Shown piece by piece: positions 15,715 through 25,225 of a stretch of 64,000 nucleotides of DNA. The first letter of the stretch is position 1; the number at the start of each line of letters is the position of its first letter. The DNA comes from Desulfosporosinus sp. HMP52 (lineage in GTDB: Bacteria; Bacillota; Desulfitobacteriia; Desulfitobacteriales; Desulfitobacteriaceae): the NCBI RefSeq assembly GCF_000765145.1, contig NZ_JMGA01000024.1, forward strand, positions 90,875 to 154,874, written 5' to 3'. The notes below the pieces were generated by a model. That model was not told the DNA's origin and did not search any database. It saw nothing but the letters and a program-made list of their open reading frames with translations. The position numbers and the translations under genes were made by a program.

Positions 15715-16398
15715 ATGTCTTTAATAAAGCTCTGTGAGGCCGCCAAAACCTACAAAGGTGGGGACGGTGTTGTCGAGGCCCTTAAAAAAGTTAGTTTAGA
15801 GATAGTTGCCGGAGAATTCCTAGCTTTAATGGGACCTTCTGGTTCCGGCAAAAGCACCTTGCTCAGTATTCTAGGAGGGTTAAATCCGCCCACCTCTGGC
15901 AAACTAACAGTCGATAATATTGATGTTTATTCTTTAGAACCCGAACGGTTAGCCGATTTTCGACATGATTACGTCGGCTTTGTCTTCCAACAATATCAAT
16001 TGATCCCCTATCTTACGGCTCTAGAAAACGTCATGCTCCCTCTGGCTATAACTTCTCGTCCGGGAAAAGAGCAACAAGAAATGGCTCACTCTGTCCTCGA
16101 AAAGGTCGGCTTAGGTTCCAAATCCCAACGTCTACCTAATCAATTATCAGGTGGAGAACAAAATCGGGTGGCTATTGCTCGGGCGATTGTTAATCAACCC
16201 TCCATTATGTTTGCAGATGAACCGACTGGAAGCCTGGACTCGAAAACAGCCACTGAACTTTTGGAGCTATTTCAAGTCCTTAACCAGGACGGTTTAACCA
16301 TCATTATGGTGACTCATAACAAAGAAAACCTAGCTTGGGTTTCCCGAGCAGTCTATATTCGTGATGGGATTCTAGCCCAAACTCCTCAAGAGTCCTAA
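15715..16398 (+). CDS. ABC transporter ATPase, LolD/MacB type
   Basis: 227 residues with Walker A GPSGSGKST (about 41-49), Q-loop FQQYQLIPYLTALEN, signature LSGGEQNRVAIARA, Walker B IMFADEPTG and H-loop VTH. It belongs to the family serving FtsX-type permeases. Good SD (AGGAGG). Followed at 12 bp by the two permeases it presumably drives. Confidence 0.92.
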   Translation: MSLIKLCEAAKTYKGGDGVVEALKKVSLEIVAGEFLALMGPSGSGKSTLLSILGGLNPPTSGKLTVDNIDVYSLEPERLADFRHDYVGFVFQQYQLIPYLTALENVMLPLAITSRPGKEQQEMAHSVLEKVGLGSKSQRLPNQLSGGEQNRVAIARAIVNQPSIMFADEPTGSLDSKTATELLELFQVLNQDGLTIIMVTHNKENLAWVSRAVYIRDGILAQTPQES

Positions 16399-16410
16399 GG
16401 AGGAAACTAA

Positions 16411-17574
16411 ATGCGTTTAACAGATATTGCGTTACAAAACTTACGCCGCCGTAAAATGCGCTCTGCCTTATTAGTAATCAGTGTTATTATTGGTGTGGCG
16501 GCAATTATCTTCCTGTATTCAACTACCCAAGCTATGAAAGAAGATGTCGCCAACAAACTTGATCAATACGGCTCCAATATCCTCATTCTTCCAGATACCG
16601 GGGAAGCCCTGACGTTTGGCGGGATAACCGTAGAGGCTCCTACTCAGGTCAAAGAACTAGACATGTCCCTAATTCCACTGATGCAAACCATTAAAAATAA
16701 GGAAACCTTGGCTACTATAGCGCCTAAACTTTTAGTCAACACTAATATCAATGGTCAAGAAATCTTGTTGCTCGGAGTAGATTTCCTGCAAGAGTTTAGA
16801 TTGAAAAAGTGGTGGAAAGTCGATGGCCTTTCGAAAAACCAACTACCGAGCGCGGACGAAGTTATCTTAGGGAGTGACGTTGCCCTCTCCCTAAATCTTA
16901 CCCTTAATCAAAATGTATCGATCAAAGGACAAGACTTCAAGGTAGCGGGAATCATCCAACCGACGGGATCAGCGGAAAACGACCAGGCTGTATTTATGGA
17001 TTTAGCTGTTCTCCAAAAGCTGGCTAATCGCCCCAACGCTATAAGCCTTATAGAAACAGCGGCCTTATGTTATACCTGTCCGATCGAAGAAGTGACTCGA
17101 CAGTTAAGCGACAAACTACCAGGCACTAAAGTGACGGCTCTAAAGTCTACCCTGGAATCTCGGGATACTACCGTCACTAAATTCAACTTATTTGCTAGAA
17201 GCGTATCCTTGATTCTCTTCCTAGCCAGTGGTTTAGTTATCACCATAACGATGAAATCCTCGGTTGAAGAACGGACCAGAGAAATTGGTATCTTACGGGC
17301 GATCGGTTTTCGAAAACGCCACATCATTCAGATTGTACTCACTGAAGCTGGCCTCTTAAGCTTATTAGGGGGGCTATTAGGATACCTTCTTGGGATGGGT
17401 GCAGCAGTTTATTTCGGATCGGCTATGGTTAAAGCTGAAGTTCTTATCCCCTGGCAATCAGATTTGCTGGTGTATGCCTTAAGCGCCTCTCTTTTAATCG
17501 GTCTGGTAGGAAGTCTTTATCCAGCTTGGAAGGCAGCGAGACTTGACCCGACTGAGTCTTTGCGCTACATGTGA
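16411..17574 (+). CDS. FtsX/MacB-type ABC permease 1
   Basis: 387 residues: N-terminal helix (RSALLVISVIIGVAAIIFLYS), a MacB-like extracellular domain of about 220 residues, then three C-terminal helices around the FtsX core (EERTREIGILRAIGFRKRHI). A single CYTC pair in the extracellular domain (near residue 215) could bind metal or form a disulfide. Such systems act in mechanotransmission or extrusion rather than classical import. Homologous to the next gene; together they form the membrane dimer. Confidence 0.88.
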   Translation: MRLTDIALQNLRRRKMRSALLVISVIIGVAAIIFLYSTTQAMKEDVANKLDQYGSNILILPDTGEALTFGGITVEAPTQVKELDMSLIPLMQTIKNKETLATIAPKLLVNTNINGQEILLLGVDFLQEFRLKKWWKVDGLSKNQLPSADEVILGSDVALSLNLTLNQNVSIKGQDFKVAGIIQPTGSAENDQAVFMDLAVLQKLANRPNAISLIETAALCYTCPIEEVTRQLSDKLPGTKVTALKSTLESRDTTVTKFNLFARSVSLILFLASGLVITITMKSSVEERTREIGILRAIGFRKRHIIQIVLTEAGLLSLLGGLLGYLLGMGAAVYFGSAMVKAEVLIPWQSDLLVYALSASLLIGLVGSLYPAWKAARLDPTESLRYM

Positions 17575-17604
17575 TCTCGGAGGATTTTAATATAGGAGGG
17601 AACC

Positions 17605-18738
17605 ATGACACTTACTGATATTGCGATTCAAAACCTACGTCGGCGAAAAGGAAAAACAACCTTTTTACTTCTGACCTTCGTATTAGTCATCGGCATCACT
17701 GTCGCGTTGAATACGCTGGCCAAAAGCATGCACGACGATTTACAGAAAAATTTAACCCAATATGGTGCCAATGTCGTCATTACTCCCAAATCTGAACATT
17801 TTACGCTTAGCTATGGCGGGCTTTCTGTTCCCGGAGTTAACTTTGAGGTTAAGAATTTAAACTATGATAGTTTAGCTAAAATCAAGAATAGCCCTGATCT
17901 GATGATTAGCGGAATTGCTCCTAAAATTATTGGTTCTGTCAAGGGAGCTGATAAACGTTATCTTATCATAGGAGTCGATTTCCCTAACGAACTAAAAATG
18001 AAACCATGGTGGCAGATTAAAGGGTTACAGCCCGGTGACCAAGAAGTTATTATCGGCTCAAGTATCGCAAGCAAAGAAAATCTTGTGATTGGAAGTACTC
18101 TAGAACTTAATCATCAGATCTACCCGATTGTCGGGATTTTGGAAGAAACAGGCGGTTCTGAGGATAATGGAGTTTTTGCTAATTTCAGCACCTCACGCGC
18201 CCTGACAGGCATAGACTCTTGGTCCATGATTGAACTTAATACGGCCCAACCGAATAAGACTGCGGCCTACTTAAGTGAACTATTACCAGAGGCCAAAGTC
18301 GCCGAAATATCTCAATTGGTTCAGGGAGCTAAAGAAAGTGTCGATCGCTTTTCAAACTTCTCCTTGATTACTTCTATATTTCTAGGAGTCATTGGTGTTT
18401 TAATCGTCTTTGTAACTACGTCTGGTAACATCAATGACCGAGTAGCGGAACTTGGTATCCTCCGTGCCATCGGTTTTCGACGTCGCCATATCTTTTCCAT
18501 TCTAATTCGGGAAACTGTCTTTGTAAGTCTTTCAGGCGGAGTTCTTGGCTATCTTTTAGGGGAACTTACCCCCATTCTACTAGGCCCAATCGTTTTCCAA
18601 AAAACCGTTAGTTTTCAATTTAACCCCTTTGTAAGTCTGACTGTTATAAGCGCCTCACTCTTAATCGGTATTGGTTCAATTTTTCTGACTAGGCGTGCTA
18701 TTACTCTCGACCCTTTAGAAGCACTTTCTTATATCTAG
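17605..18738 (+). CDS. FtsX/MacB-type ABC permease 2
   Basis: 377 residues with the same layout as the preceding permease: TM1 (TTFLLLTFVLVIGITVALN), extracellular domain, and FtsX core with DRVAELGILRAIGFRRRHIF and two more helices. The CYTC pair of permease 1 is absent. AGGAGG precedes the ATG. The two permeases plus ATPase and DUF2318 mirror the gene set next to P19 in Campylobacter. Confidence 0.88.
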   Translation: MTLTDIAIQNLRRRKGKTTFLLLTFVLVIGITVALNTLAKSMHDDLQKNLTQYGANVVITPKSEHFTLSYGGLSVPGVNFEVKNLNYDSLAKIKNSPDLMISGIAPKIIGSVKGADKRYLIIGVDFPNELKMKPWWQIKGLQPGDQEVIIGSSIASKENLVIGSTLELNHQIYPIVGILEETGGSEDNGVFANFSTSRALTGIDSWSMIELNTAQPNKTAAYLSELLPEAKVAEISQLVQGAKESVDRFSNFSLITSIFLGVIGVLIVFVTTSGNINDRVAELGILRAIGFRRRHIFSILIRETVFVSLSGGVLGYLLGELTPILLGPIVFQKTVSFQFNPFVSLTVISASLLIGIGSIFLTRRAITLDPLEALSYI

Positions 18739-18868
18739 GGGTTTAACCCTAATTGCAGGATGTCTTTATGTAATACTATAATGGTTATGCTTAGATTCAG
18801 AGACCACTTTCGAATTTAACGTACCAATTAGTTACTAGGTTTTGGAATTGGAAGGAGTCTATCTATTT

Positions 18869-19561
18869 ATGAGGATTTTACTAGTTGATGATGAGAAAAA
18901 AATTACGACCGTACTCAAAGCCTACCTTCAACAGGAAGGATTTCAAGTAAGTACGGCTATTAATGGACTAATTGCATTAACCATGTTTAAAGAAAACCCT
19001 TTTGACCTACTCATCCTTGATTTAATGCTTCCTGGCATGTCTGGAACCGAGATTTGCCGCGAGATTCGCAAAATATCCTCCGTACCAATTATCATGCTCA
19101 CCGCCAAAGTAGAAGAGGAAGACCGCATCGAAGGATTAAGTATTGGCGCAGATGATTACATTACAAAACCATTTAGCCCTCGTGAAGTGGTCGCCCGTGT
19201 CCGAGCTGTATTACGTCGAGTTAATAATGAAACTACCCCCCTTGCCGACGTGATCTCCTATGATAATGGCCTCACCATTGACAATATTCAGTATGAAATT
19301 AGGCTGCACGATCAGGAAATCTCATTAACTCCTACCGAATTTAAGATTCTCGGTGCCTTAGCTAAACACCCTGGACGGGTGTTATCACGAGGGCAGTTGG
19401 TAGAGATTGTTCAAGGGCACAACTTTGACGGAGATGACCGTGTGATTGATGCCCATATTAAGAAGATTCGTCAAAAGATCGAAACGACTCCCAGCAACCC
19501 CCACATTATTTTGACGGTTTACGGTATGGGTTACAAGTTTAACCCGAATGCGGTGGAATAA
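18869..19561 (+). CDS. OmpR-family response regulator of TCS-2
   Basis: 230 residues from the ATG at 18869 (MRILLVDDEKK). GGAAGGAG lies 11 bp upstream; an ORF extension to 18842 has no support. Receiver with DD (8-9), phospho-acceptor in LLILDLMLPGM, T in MLTAKVE, K in ITKPFSPRE. Winged helix with SLTPTEFKILGALA and DAHIKKIRQKIE. Pairs with the kinase 1 bp downstream. It is the nearest OmpR-type regulator to the TTCAT-box genes at 21-44 kb, a possible but unproven link. Confidence 0.92.
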   Translation: MRILLVDDEKKITTVLKAYLQQEGFQVSTAINGLIALTMFKENPFDLLILDLMLPGMSGTEICREIRKISSVPIIMLTAKVEEEDRIEGLSIGADDYITKPFSPREVVARVRAVLRRVNNETTPLADVISYDNGLTIDNIQYEIRLHDQEISLTPTEFKILGALAKHPGRVLSRGQLVEIVQGHNFDGDDRVIDAHIKKIRQKIETTPSNPHIILTVYGMGYKFNPNAVE

Positions 19562-19562
19562 C

Positions 19563-20954
19563 ATGCGCACTAAGTTATTTCTTTCTACCCTGATCATTGC
19601 GCTTATTACCTTAACCTTCAGCATGCTTTCCGTAAACTTTGTCTTTAAACAACAGTTTAGTGATTACTTAACTCAGGTAAATGAAAGGACCTTGGAACAG
19701 TTACCCTCTCGTCTGAGTGAACTATACCAGGTCAAAGGGACTTGGGACCCTGTTGCTCTGAGCGAATTAAGCCATTCTCTCCCGTTTGGTACTGTTGTTA
19801 CGTTAACTGATCCATCCGGTAAACTTATCGGCACGTTAGATAACCCCATGGAAAATATGATGCATGGACAAGGCGGAATGGGCATGAATATGGGCATGAC
19901 TTCCTACACCACGACAAGTTGGAAAACCAAAACTTTCACGGTGACAGGACCCCTAGGGACTTTAGCGACTGCGGAGGTTCGCTACCCGGCAACGGCACAA
20001 ATTCTTAACCCCCAAGATATCCGCTTCCAATCCGCCGTCTTTCGTTCTTTACTTTTCGCTGGAGGATTAGCCCTTCTATTTGGGATTGTTCTAAGTTTCT
20101 TTACAAGCCGTCAACTTGTCGCTCCGCTCAGACGATTAACCCAAGCGGCCCATCGTATTGGTCATGGACACCTCGACGAACGTGTATCCATTAGTTCTAA
20201 AGACGAGGTAGGTCAACTTGCCAACGCTTTTAACGTGATGGCTGATAATTTGGATCGACAAGAAACTCTCCGCAAACAATTCACGGCCGATATCGCCCAC
20301 GAACTACGCACTCCCTTGACCTCGATCAAAAGCTATATTGAAGCTTTTCAAGACGGCGTCCTTCCTGCGGATCAAGAAAACCTCTCTTCTATTCATGAGG
20401 AAATAGACCGTCTAGTTGACTTGTCCAGTGATCTAAAGGACTTAAATGTGGCTGAAATCGGTGGATTACATTTAAACCTTGAACCTGTGGACATAAAGTA
20501 CCTTCTTGAAAAAATTATTCGCAACCTATATCCCCTTATGCAGGAAAAAGAATTAACTCTGGACTGGAATGCACCGGAAGAATCCGTGACTACATCCGGG
20601 GACGGGCATCTTCTGACCAGACTCTTCTATAATCTAATCCACAATGCCTATCGTTACTCAGACCCTGGCGGTCAGGTTACCGTCGAACTTACGCAAACAT
20701 CGAACCTTGCTAATATTAAGATCAAGAACACTGGAATGGGGATTTCTGAAGACGATCTCCCTCTGATATTCGAACGATTTTACCGTGCCGATAAATCCCG
20801 GACTCGTGAGACGGGGGGAACCGGAATTGGTCTAGCGCTAGTCCGCCAGGTTACGGACCTTCATCAAGGCACAATAACCGTACAAAGTAAAGTTGGGCAT
20901 GAGACTGAATTTAAAGTTCAACTTCCTAAAGAAATAGAAGTAGCTAAGAATTAG
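19563..20954 (+). CDS. Sensor histidine kinase of TCS-2 with Met-rich sensor
   Basis: 463 residues from the ATG at 19563. TM1 near the N-terminus, an extracytoplasmic domain of about 140 residues containing a Met/His/Gly run (MENMMHGQGGMGMNMGM), TM2 (SLLFAGGLALLFGIVLSFF), HAMP, HisKA with AHELRTPLTSIKSY, and HATPase with NAYRYSD and GTGIGLALVRQ. BaeS/CpxA-like. The methionine-rich sensor loop is what one expects of a soft-metal (Cu/Ag) sensor, which fits the Met-rich secreted proteins downstream; that link is inference. Confidence 0.9.
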   Translation: MRTKLFLSTLIIALITLTFSMLSVNFVFKQQFSDYLTQVNERTLEQLPSRLSELYQVKGTWDPVALSELSHSLPFGTVVTLTDPSGKLIGTLDNPMENMMHGQGGMGMNMGMTSYTTTSWKTKTFTVTGPLGTLATAEVRYPATAQILNPQDIRFQSAVFRSLLFAGGLALLFGIVLSFFTSRQLVAPLRRLTQAAHRIGHGHLDERVSISSKDEVGQLANAFNVMADNLDRQETLRKQFTADIAHELRTPLTSIKSYIEAFQDGVLPADQENLSSIHEEIDRLVDLSSDLKDLNVAEIGGLHLNLEPVDIKYLLEKIIRNLYPLMQEKELTLDWNAPEESVTTSGDGHLLTRLFYNLIHNAYRYSDPGGQVTVELTQTSNLANIKIKNTGMGISEDDLPLIFERFYRADKSRTRETGGTGIGLALVRQVTDLHQGTITVQSKVGHETEFKVQLPKEIEVAKN

Positions 20955-21009
20955 ATCCTCGGCCACTTCAAAATAATAGTTTCTATCGTCCACAGTACCC
21001 ATTCATGCA

Positions 21010-21110
21010 TTCTTTCATAATCTTAACATTCCCTTCTTGTATTGCTTCTGCATCTCCTGCGAATTATGAAGGTTCTGCATTCCGTTCGAATTCTCTAGCT
21101 CTTGGTATGG
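21010..21110 (-). pseudogene. Remnant of Met-rich secreted protein gene
   Basis: On the minus strand this stretch reads ELENSNGMQNLHNSQEMQKQ, nearly the same as a segment of the intact protein at 35626-36054. No start, signal peptide or long frame remains. One of several decayed copies of this family in the window. Confidence 0.55.
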
Positions 21111-21150
21111 CTTCAGTAGGGTCCCTTTAGTACACTTAATCTATTAAACT

Positions 21151-21212
21151 AAAGATAGAAGGATATGCGGCACAGGAGCTCTAACCTGGGCCGCATTATC
21201 CTTCTATCTTTT
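21151..21212. terminator. Terminator after TCS-2 kinase
   Basis: A roughly 20-bp stem (AAAGATAGAAGGATA-TGCGGC with GCCGCA-TTATCCTTCTATCTTT) and an 18-base loop, followed on the plus strand by TTGTCTTTC. Symmetric enough to serve both strands. Confidence 0.7.
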
Positions 21213-21362
21213 GTCTTTCATATTCTATTTATCTCATTGATACAGAATCCATCATACCTGAACTTAAAGTCTTCAGTACCTTTGTCTACATTCTTTCAGT
21301 CTCTAACTGGTAGTTAACGTCTGTACTTAAAAAGTTGGGTTTTAAAGAGATTCACTTTGTCC

Positions 21363-21803
21363 CTAAAATTGACCCATCATTTGGTTCATACCCGTTGCAT
21401 TTTGTCCATTCATCATTTGATTCATGGCCTCTAAGTTTTGACCTTGCATCATTTGACTCATCGCTTGACCGTTATCCTGCATGAACTGGTTCATTTGATT
21501 AAGGGTTTCTTCCCCAAGAAGAGCTTTCACTTCAGGATTAGAGTTCATTGCTTCTTGCATCTTTGCAATATCCCCAGTTTGCATAGCTTCCTGCATAGCT
21601 TCCGAATTGTGCATGTTCTGCATTGCGCTTGAATTCATAATTTCTTGGTGCTGACTTGAGGCCATAAAAGATCGCATTTGACCAAACAAGTTTTGTCCTT
21701 CGTCATTCGATGTTACTGCGAACGCTGGTATCGCAATGAGCCCGGTTGCAAGGACTGCCCCCCCTAAAATCGCTGTTACTTTTTTACTGATAAACTTTTT
21801 CAT
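21363..21803 (-). CDS. Met/Gln-rich secreted protein
   Basis: 146 residues. Signal peptide (KKVTAILGGAVLATGLIAIPAFA), then a helical region with repeated MQNMHNSEAMQEAMQTG-type units, and a C-terminus built of QMMQGQNLEAMNQMMNGQN repeats. About one residue in six is Met. Met-rich extracellular segments in other bacteria bind Cu(I)/Ag(I) or quench oxidants; whether this one does is inference. Paralogues: 35626-36054 intact; decayed copies near 21010, 32555 and 43241. The promoter has the TTCAT-type box. Confidence 0.8.
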   Translation of the reverse strand: MKKFISKKVTAILGGAVLATGLIAIPAFAVTSNDEGQNLFGQMRSFMASSQHQEIMNSSAMQNMHNSEAMQEAMQTGDIAKMQEAMNSNPEVKALLGEETLNQMNQFMQDNGQAMSQMMQGQNLEAMNQMMNGQNATGMNQMMGQF

Positions 21804-21861
21804 GTATTTGTCCTCCTTTAAATTCGTTTTTATTTTGGTAAGCTTTAACTTCCATGCTTTA

Positions 21862-21915
21862 AGTATAGATTAGAGATTCGATTTTCTCATGAAAGAGTTA
21901 TGAATTTATCATGAA
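21862..21915 (-). promoter_or_regulatory. TTCAT-type 11-bp box plus -10 element
   Basis: On the plus strand ATGAA occurs at 21889, 21900 and 21911, exact 11-bp steps (TTCAT triplets in gene orientation). AGTATA (minus strand TATACT) lies at 21862, 27 bp from the first. Promoter of the Met-rich gene. No -35 hexamer is evident; the innermost repeat covers that position. Confidence 0.7.
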
Positions 21916-22054
21916 TATACAAGGAGCGTTTTTACCAATTTTTCGCTTGTCTTTATATAAAAAAGCAATAGGCCAATTATAGTAATGGCCTATTGAACAA
22001 ACATTCTAGCTTAAGGAGCTTGAAATTTGAGCCCAATATTTTAGGTTCCCTTTG

Positions 22055-22243
22055 TCATACTCTAATATCAATTATATTTCCTTCACTTACTTTAATTAGT
22101 TCGCTTGATAGCTTGGGTTGTTGTTCAGCTGCAAGTTCATCAATTTTTGGAACTTTATTTATTTGCGAATTCTCATGCATCCCTTTCATCCCACAATTTC
22201 TAGGCATACTGCTAGAACCTGACATTCCGCTGATTCCCATCAT
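22055..22243 (-). CDS. 62-residue Met/Cys-containing small protein
   Basis: MMGISGMSGSSSMPRNCGMK at the start, then a charged hydrophilic stretch (INKVPKIDELAAEQQPKLSSELIKVSEG). No signal peptide or membrane segment. ATG at 22243 has AAAGGAG upstream, 8-9 bp away. The Met/Cys/His content (CGMKGMHEN) hints at metal binding. Family not recognised; lies downstream of the Met-rich lipoprotein gene on the same strand. Confidence 0.55.
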   Translation of the reverse strand: MMGISGMSGSSSMPRNCGMKGMHENSQINKVPKIDELAAEQQPKLSSELIKVSEGNIIDIRV

Positions 22244-22339
22244 AAAAACTTCGACTCCTTTCTACGCGTTTATGAATAGATTTTTCGCGAATGTCCTCAG
22301 ACATTATAAAGCGACAGCTCCACTCGTATATAATAACGT

Positions 22340-22780
22340 TTATTTTACACCCAGAATTTCCTTAGCCATGGGTTGAATGGCTGGGTCTTTTAACATGGCT
22401 TCAAACGTTGCTTTCATTTTAGGATCGGACATGACCTCTACCATAGGCTTAAACATTGACGGATTAGTCATTATACTCACCATGCTATCTTTATTTTCGC
22501 TACTTCCCATTATACTTATCATATTTTTTTGAACATCGCTATTTTTCATCATATCCATCATGACCGGCATCATTTTTGAAGACCCCATTACTTTAACCAT
22601 GGACTGGCGAGCATCAGGTGAGCTTAAAACATCCATCATAGCCGTGGGATTACTGGTCATATATTGGGTCATGTCACCAGTATTCATCATGTCTTTTGTT
22701 TGGCTACCGCAACCAGCTAGACCTAAAATGGCAATCGAAGTTAGACCTATAAATATAATTGATTTAATTTTCTTATTCAC
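22340..22780 (-). CDS. Met-rich lipoprotein
   Basis: 146 residues from GTG at 22780 (AGGAG 9 bp upstream; an ATG at 22789 would touch the SD). Lipoprotein signal with lipobox LAGC, then Met-rich amphipathic repeats (MMPVMMDMMKNSDVQKNM, SMVSIMTNPSMFKPM) and a C-terminal MKATFEAMLKDPAIQPM. It is anchored on the outer face of the membrane. Similar in character to the secreted Met-rich proteins, with a different anchor. Probable soft-metal binding or scavenging; inference. Confidence 0.75.
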   Translation of the reverse strand: MNKKIKSIIFIGLTSIAILGLAGCGSQTKDMMNTGDMTQYMTSNPTAMMDVLSSPDARQSMVKVMGSSKMMPVMMDMMKNSDVQKNMISIMGSSENKDSMVSIMTNPSMFKPMVEVMSDPKMKATFEAMLKDPAIQPMAKEILGVK

Positions 22781-22802
22781 AATTATCATCTCCTACTCTT
22801 AA

Positions 22803-23414
22803 ATCACGTTAAATAAGTCCGTTACTAAAAGAATTAAGTACTTACCCTGGGATATTGGCTTTAATTGGTTTTGACGACTTCAAACAATAATGGAATGGTA
22901 TTAAAAGGTCACAAAAGGAAGACATATCTCTAAATTCTAAAATTAGGAAATCCCGATAAGCAAACACCTCCTATACTAGGGATTTATCGTGTAACCAGAG
23001 TATCAAGAAGTAACTGGCATCCGTCCCTAACCTTCCAGAATTAGCGCATGTTTCGAAACAATTCATTAGTTTGTTTCGTTTTCTTGGCTTGATAATACCA
23101 ATGGTTCCACATAAAGCCAGTATAAGTCTAAATTGTGAATAACCTATGAATTTGTTATAAAAAGATGAAATTAAGAGCTAATTTGATTCAATATAAAACT
23201 TTATCATACGAAAATTTATAATTATTTCACAGTAAATTCACAAAAATTCGCTACCGTAAGATGATATCCATCTTAAAAAAGGAAGGAGAAATCCAAAGAA
23301 AGTTTCAACCACCGGAAAGTTGCATTGATAAAATTGCAGGATATTCGTCTATAGCGCAGAATAATGTAGTATTTAGGGGAAAGACGACTAAAAATTCAAG
23401 GGAGTGAATCACGT
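22803..23414. other. 612-bp intergenic region with a weak TTCAT-type box
   Basis: No gene found. AGTATA at 23119 with ATGAA at 23146 (27 bp apart), GTGAA at 23135 and ATAAA at 23157 gives a weaker version of the TTCAT-type box. It faces the Met-rich lipoprotein gene 340 bp away. A short hairpin AAATCCC/GGGATTT lies near 22950-22985. I compared the leader of the chemoreceptor gene with the GEMM riboswitch core and found no match. Confidence 0.35.
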
Positions 23415-25130
23415 TTGAAATTAAAAAATAAAGGCTTAGGCTTCCAGGTCACAGTCCTGATGCTATGTATTGCTTTGGCAGCAGGGGCAGTCGGAATGAT
23501 CGGAATTTACGGCATGTATCAAATGAACGATATGTCAAATATGGTATATCAACAAGATGTAGTTCCGATGAACGAACTTTCGGAATTACGATTCGATGCC
23601 CAGACCTATCGTTCGGATGTTGTATTAGCGGTAAGTGCGCGAACTCCTGAAGAACGACAAAAGTATTTAACTGAAATTGAACAGAAAAGAAACGATATCG
23701 AAGACCATATTAATAATTACGATGACATTACCAAATCGGCTAAAGGGACCGATTCCTTGAAGCAATTTAAAGAAGCATGGAATGATTATGTTTCGGCATC
23801 CGAAGTTACCATTCAAGCCGCTGCCGAAGGCCGTATTGACGATGCTAAAGCCAATATGTATGGAGTCGCTGCAACCAAACACCAGTTAGCTGGGGATACC
23901 CTTCAGAAGATAGTGGACTCTAAAATGGACGAAGTAACCATGCACAGTACGATGACCACGAATGATATCTTCAAGAAGGCCTCATTCATTTCAATTATTC
24001 TTGTCGTGATTGATGTCTTTGTAAGCATCATTATTGGCTGGTTTTTGAGCCGAGCGCTCAGTAAGATGATGCGTAGTTTTGTGCTCAATGCCAATGAAAT
24101 AGCCGCAGGGGATATTAGTCCTAAGAAGGCCCCTTGGAAAGCCTGGAACCGAGAAGGAGCAGAACTTCTTAAGGCTTTTGGCGATATGGGAATTTCCTTA
24201 AGAGATACCATTACTAACGTTGTCGACATGTCAGGGCGATTGGGGCGGACTGCTCAAGAAATGCGTATGGGTGCAGAGCAATCTGCTCAAGCAGCTGAAC
24301 AGGTGGCCTCTTCAGCGACTCAAATTGCTACTGATGCTGAAATTCAGGTCAGGGAAATGACGGAAAATCATCAACGCTTGAACTATGTTATTGACCAGTT
24401 AAATCAAACGGAGCAGCATGCCGAAAAGGTAAACCTTGCCTCCAATCGTTCCGCTGAACTATCAAACAACGGCAACATCGCCCTTGGAAGAGTAGTTCTT
24501 CAGATGGATGATATTGAAAGCCAAGTCCAAAGTTTAAGCCAAGTCATCGGAGAGGTCGATGAGAAATCCCAGGAAATCGCCAAGACCGTCAACATTATCG
24601 AAACTATTGCACAACAAACGAATCTCTTGGCGTTAAATGCAGCCATTGAAGCCGCACGAGCTGGAGAAAACGGTCGTGGATTTGCTGTTGTCGCTGAAGA
24701 AGTACGTAAGCTTGCCGAACAAGTTCAAACAAGCTTGGTCGATATCTCTCAGAGAGTTCAAGAAATGCAGCAGGTTTCTCAAAGTGCTCATCAAGGAATG
24801 AAAACGAGTATGGATAGTGTCCACCAGGGTAGCACATATTTAAAAGAGATTTCCGAGCAATTTACCGTAATACTCAAGGCCGTCGAAGAAAGTGCTCAAC
24901 TAGCGCAGGACATTGAAACTACCGTACAGAAAGTTCAACAGGATGGAGAACAAATTAAAGTTGGTATGCAAAATGTTGTTGATCAAGCAGAATCGACTTC
25001 AGCCTGTACACAAAAAACAGCGGCTGCGGCAGAACAGCAAAATGCTTCTGTCGAAGAATTATTCGCCTCAGCAGAAAGCTTAAATGAATTAGCCAAGGAT
25101 TTAAGACAAAACTATAAAATCCTTTTATGA
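23415..25130 (+). CDS. Methyl-accepting chemotaxis protein
   Basis: 571 residues from TTG at 23415 (GGGAG upstream). TM1 at the N-terminus ([24 protein letters not shown]), a four-helix-bundle ligand domain of about 160 residues (4HB_MCP type: [18 protein letters not shown]), TM2 ([21 protein letters not shown]), a HAMP-like linker, and a long coiled coil with the hairpin tip [18 protein letters not shown]. No pentapeptide receptor tail. Methylatable Glu/Gln-rich helices flank the tip. Ligand unknown. Single gene with a terminator after it. Confidence 0.92.
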   Translation: MKLKNKGLGFQVTVLMLCIALAAGAVGMIGIYGMYQMNDMSNMVYQQDVVPMNELSELRFDAQTYRSDVVLAVSARTPEERQKYLTEIEQKRNDIEDHINNYDDITKSAKGTDSLKQFKEAWNDYVSASEVTIQAAAEGRIDDAKANMYGVAATKHQLAGDTLQKIVDSKMDEVTMHSTMTTNDIFKKASFISIILVVIDVFVSIIIGWFLSRALSKMMRSFVLNANEIAAGDISPKKAPWKAWNREGAELLKAFGDMGISLRDTITNVVDMSGRLGRTAQEMRMGAEQSAQAAEQVASSATQIATDAEIQVREMTENHQRLNYVIDQLNQTEQHAEKVNLASNRSAELSNNGNIALGRVVLQMDDIESQVQSLSQVIGEVDEKSQEIAKTVNIIETIAQQTNLLALNAAIEAARAGENGRGFAVVAEEVRKLAEQVQTSLVDISQRVQEMQQVSQSAHQGMKTSMDSVHQGSTYLKEISEQFTVILKAVEESAQLAQDIETTVQKVQQDGEQIKVGMQNVVDQAESTSACTQKTAAAAEQQNASVEELFASAESLNELAKDLRQNYKILL

Positions 25131-25157
25131 GATTTCTCTAAGTAAATTAAGAAAGGA

Positions 25158-25194
25158 CAGAATGGACTGAAGTTTTCACTTTCAGTCCATTCTG
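25158..25194. terminator. Bidirectional terminator
   Basis: 14-bp perfect stem CAGAATGGACTGAA/TTCAGTCCATTCTG between the convergent chemoreceptor and NlpC/P60 genes, with T-containing flanks on both sides. Confidence 0.75.
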
Positions 25195-25225
25195 TTCTAT
25201 TCTTGGTTGCTATATGCTATGCTTA

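Noticed and set aside
22820..23400. c-di-GMP riboswitch before the chemoreceptor gene
   Set aside because: Plausible by context, but the GEMM core elements could not be found by eye.
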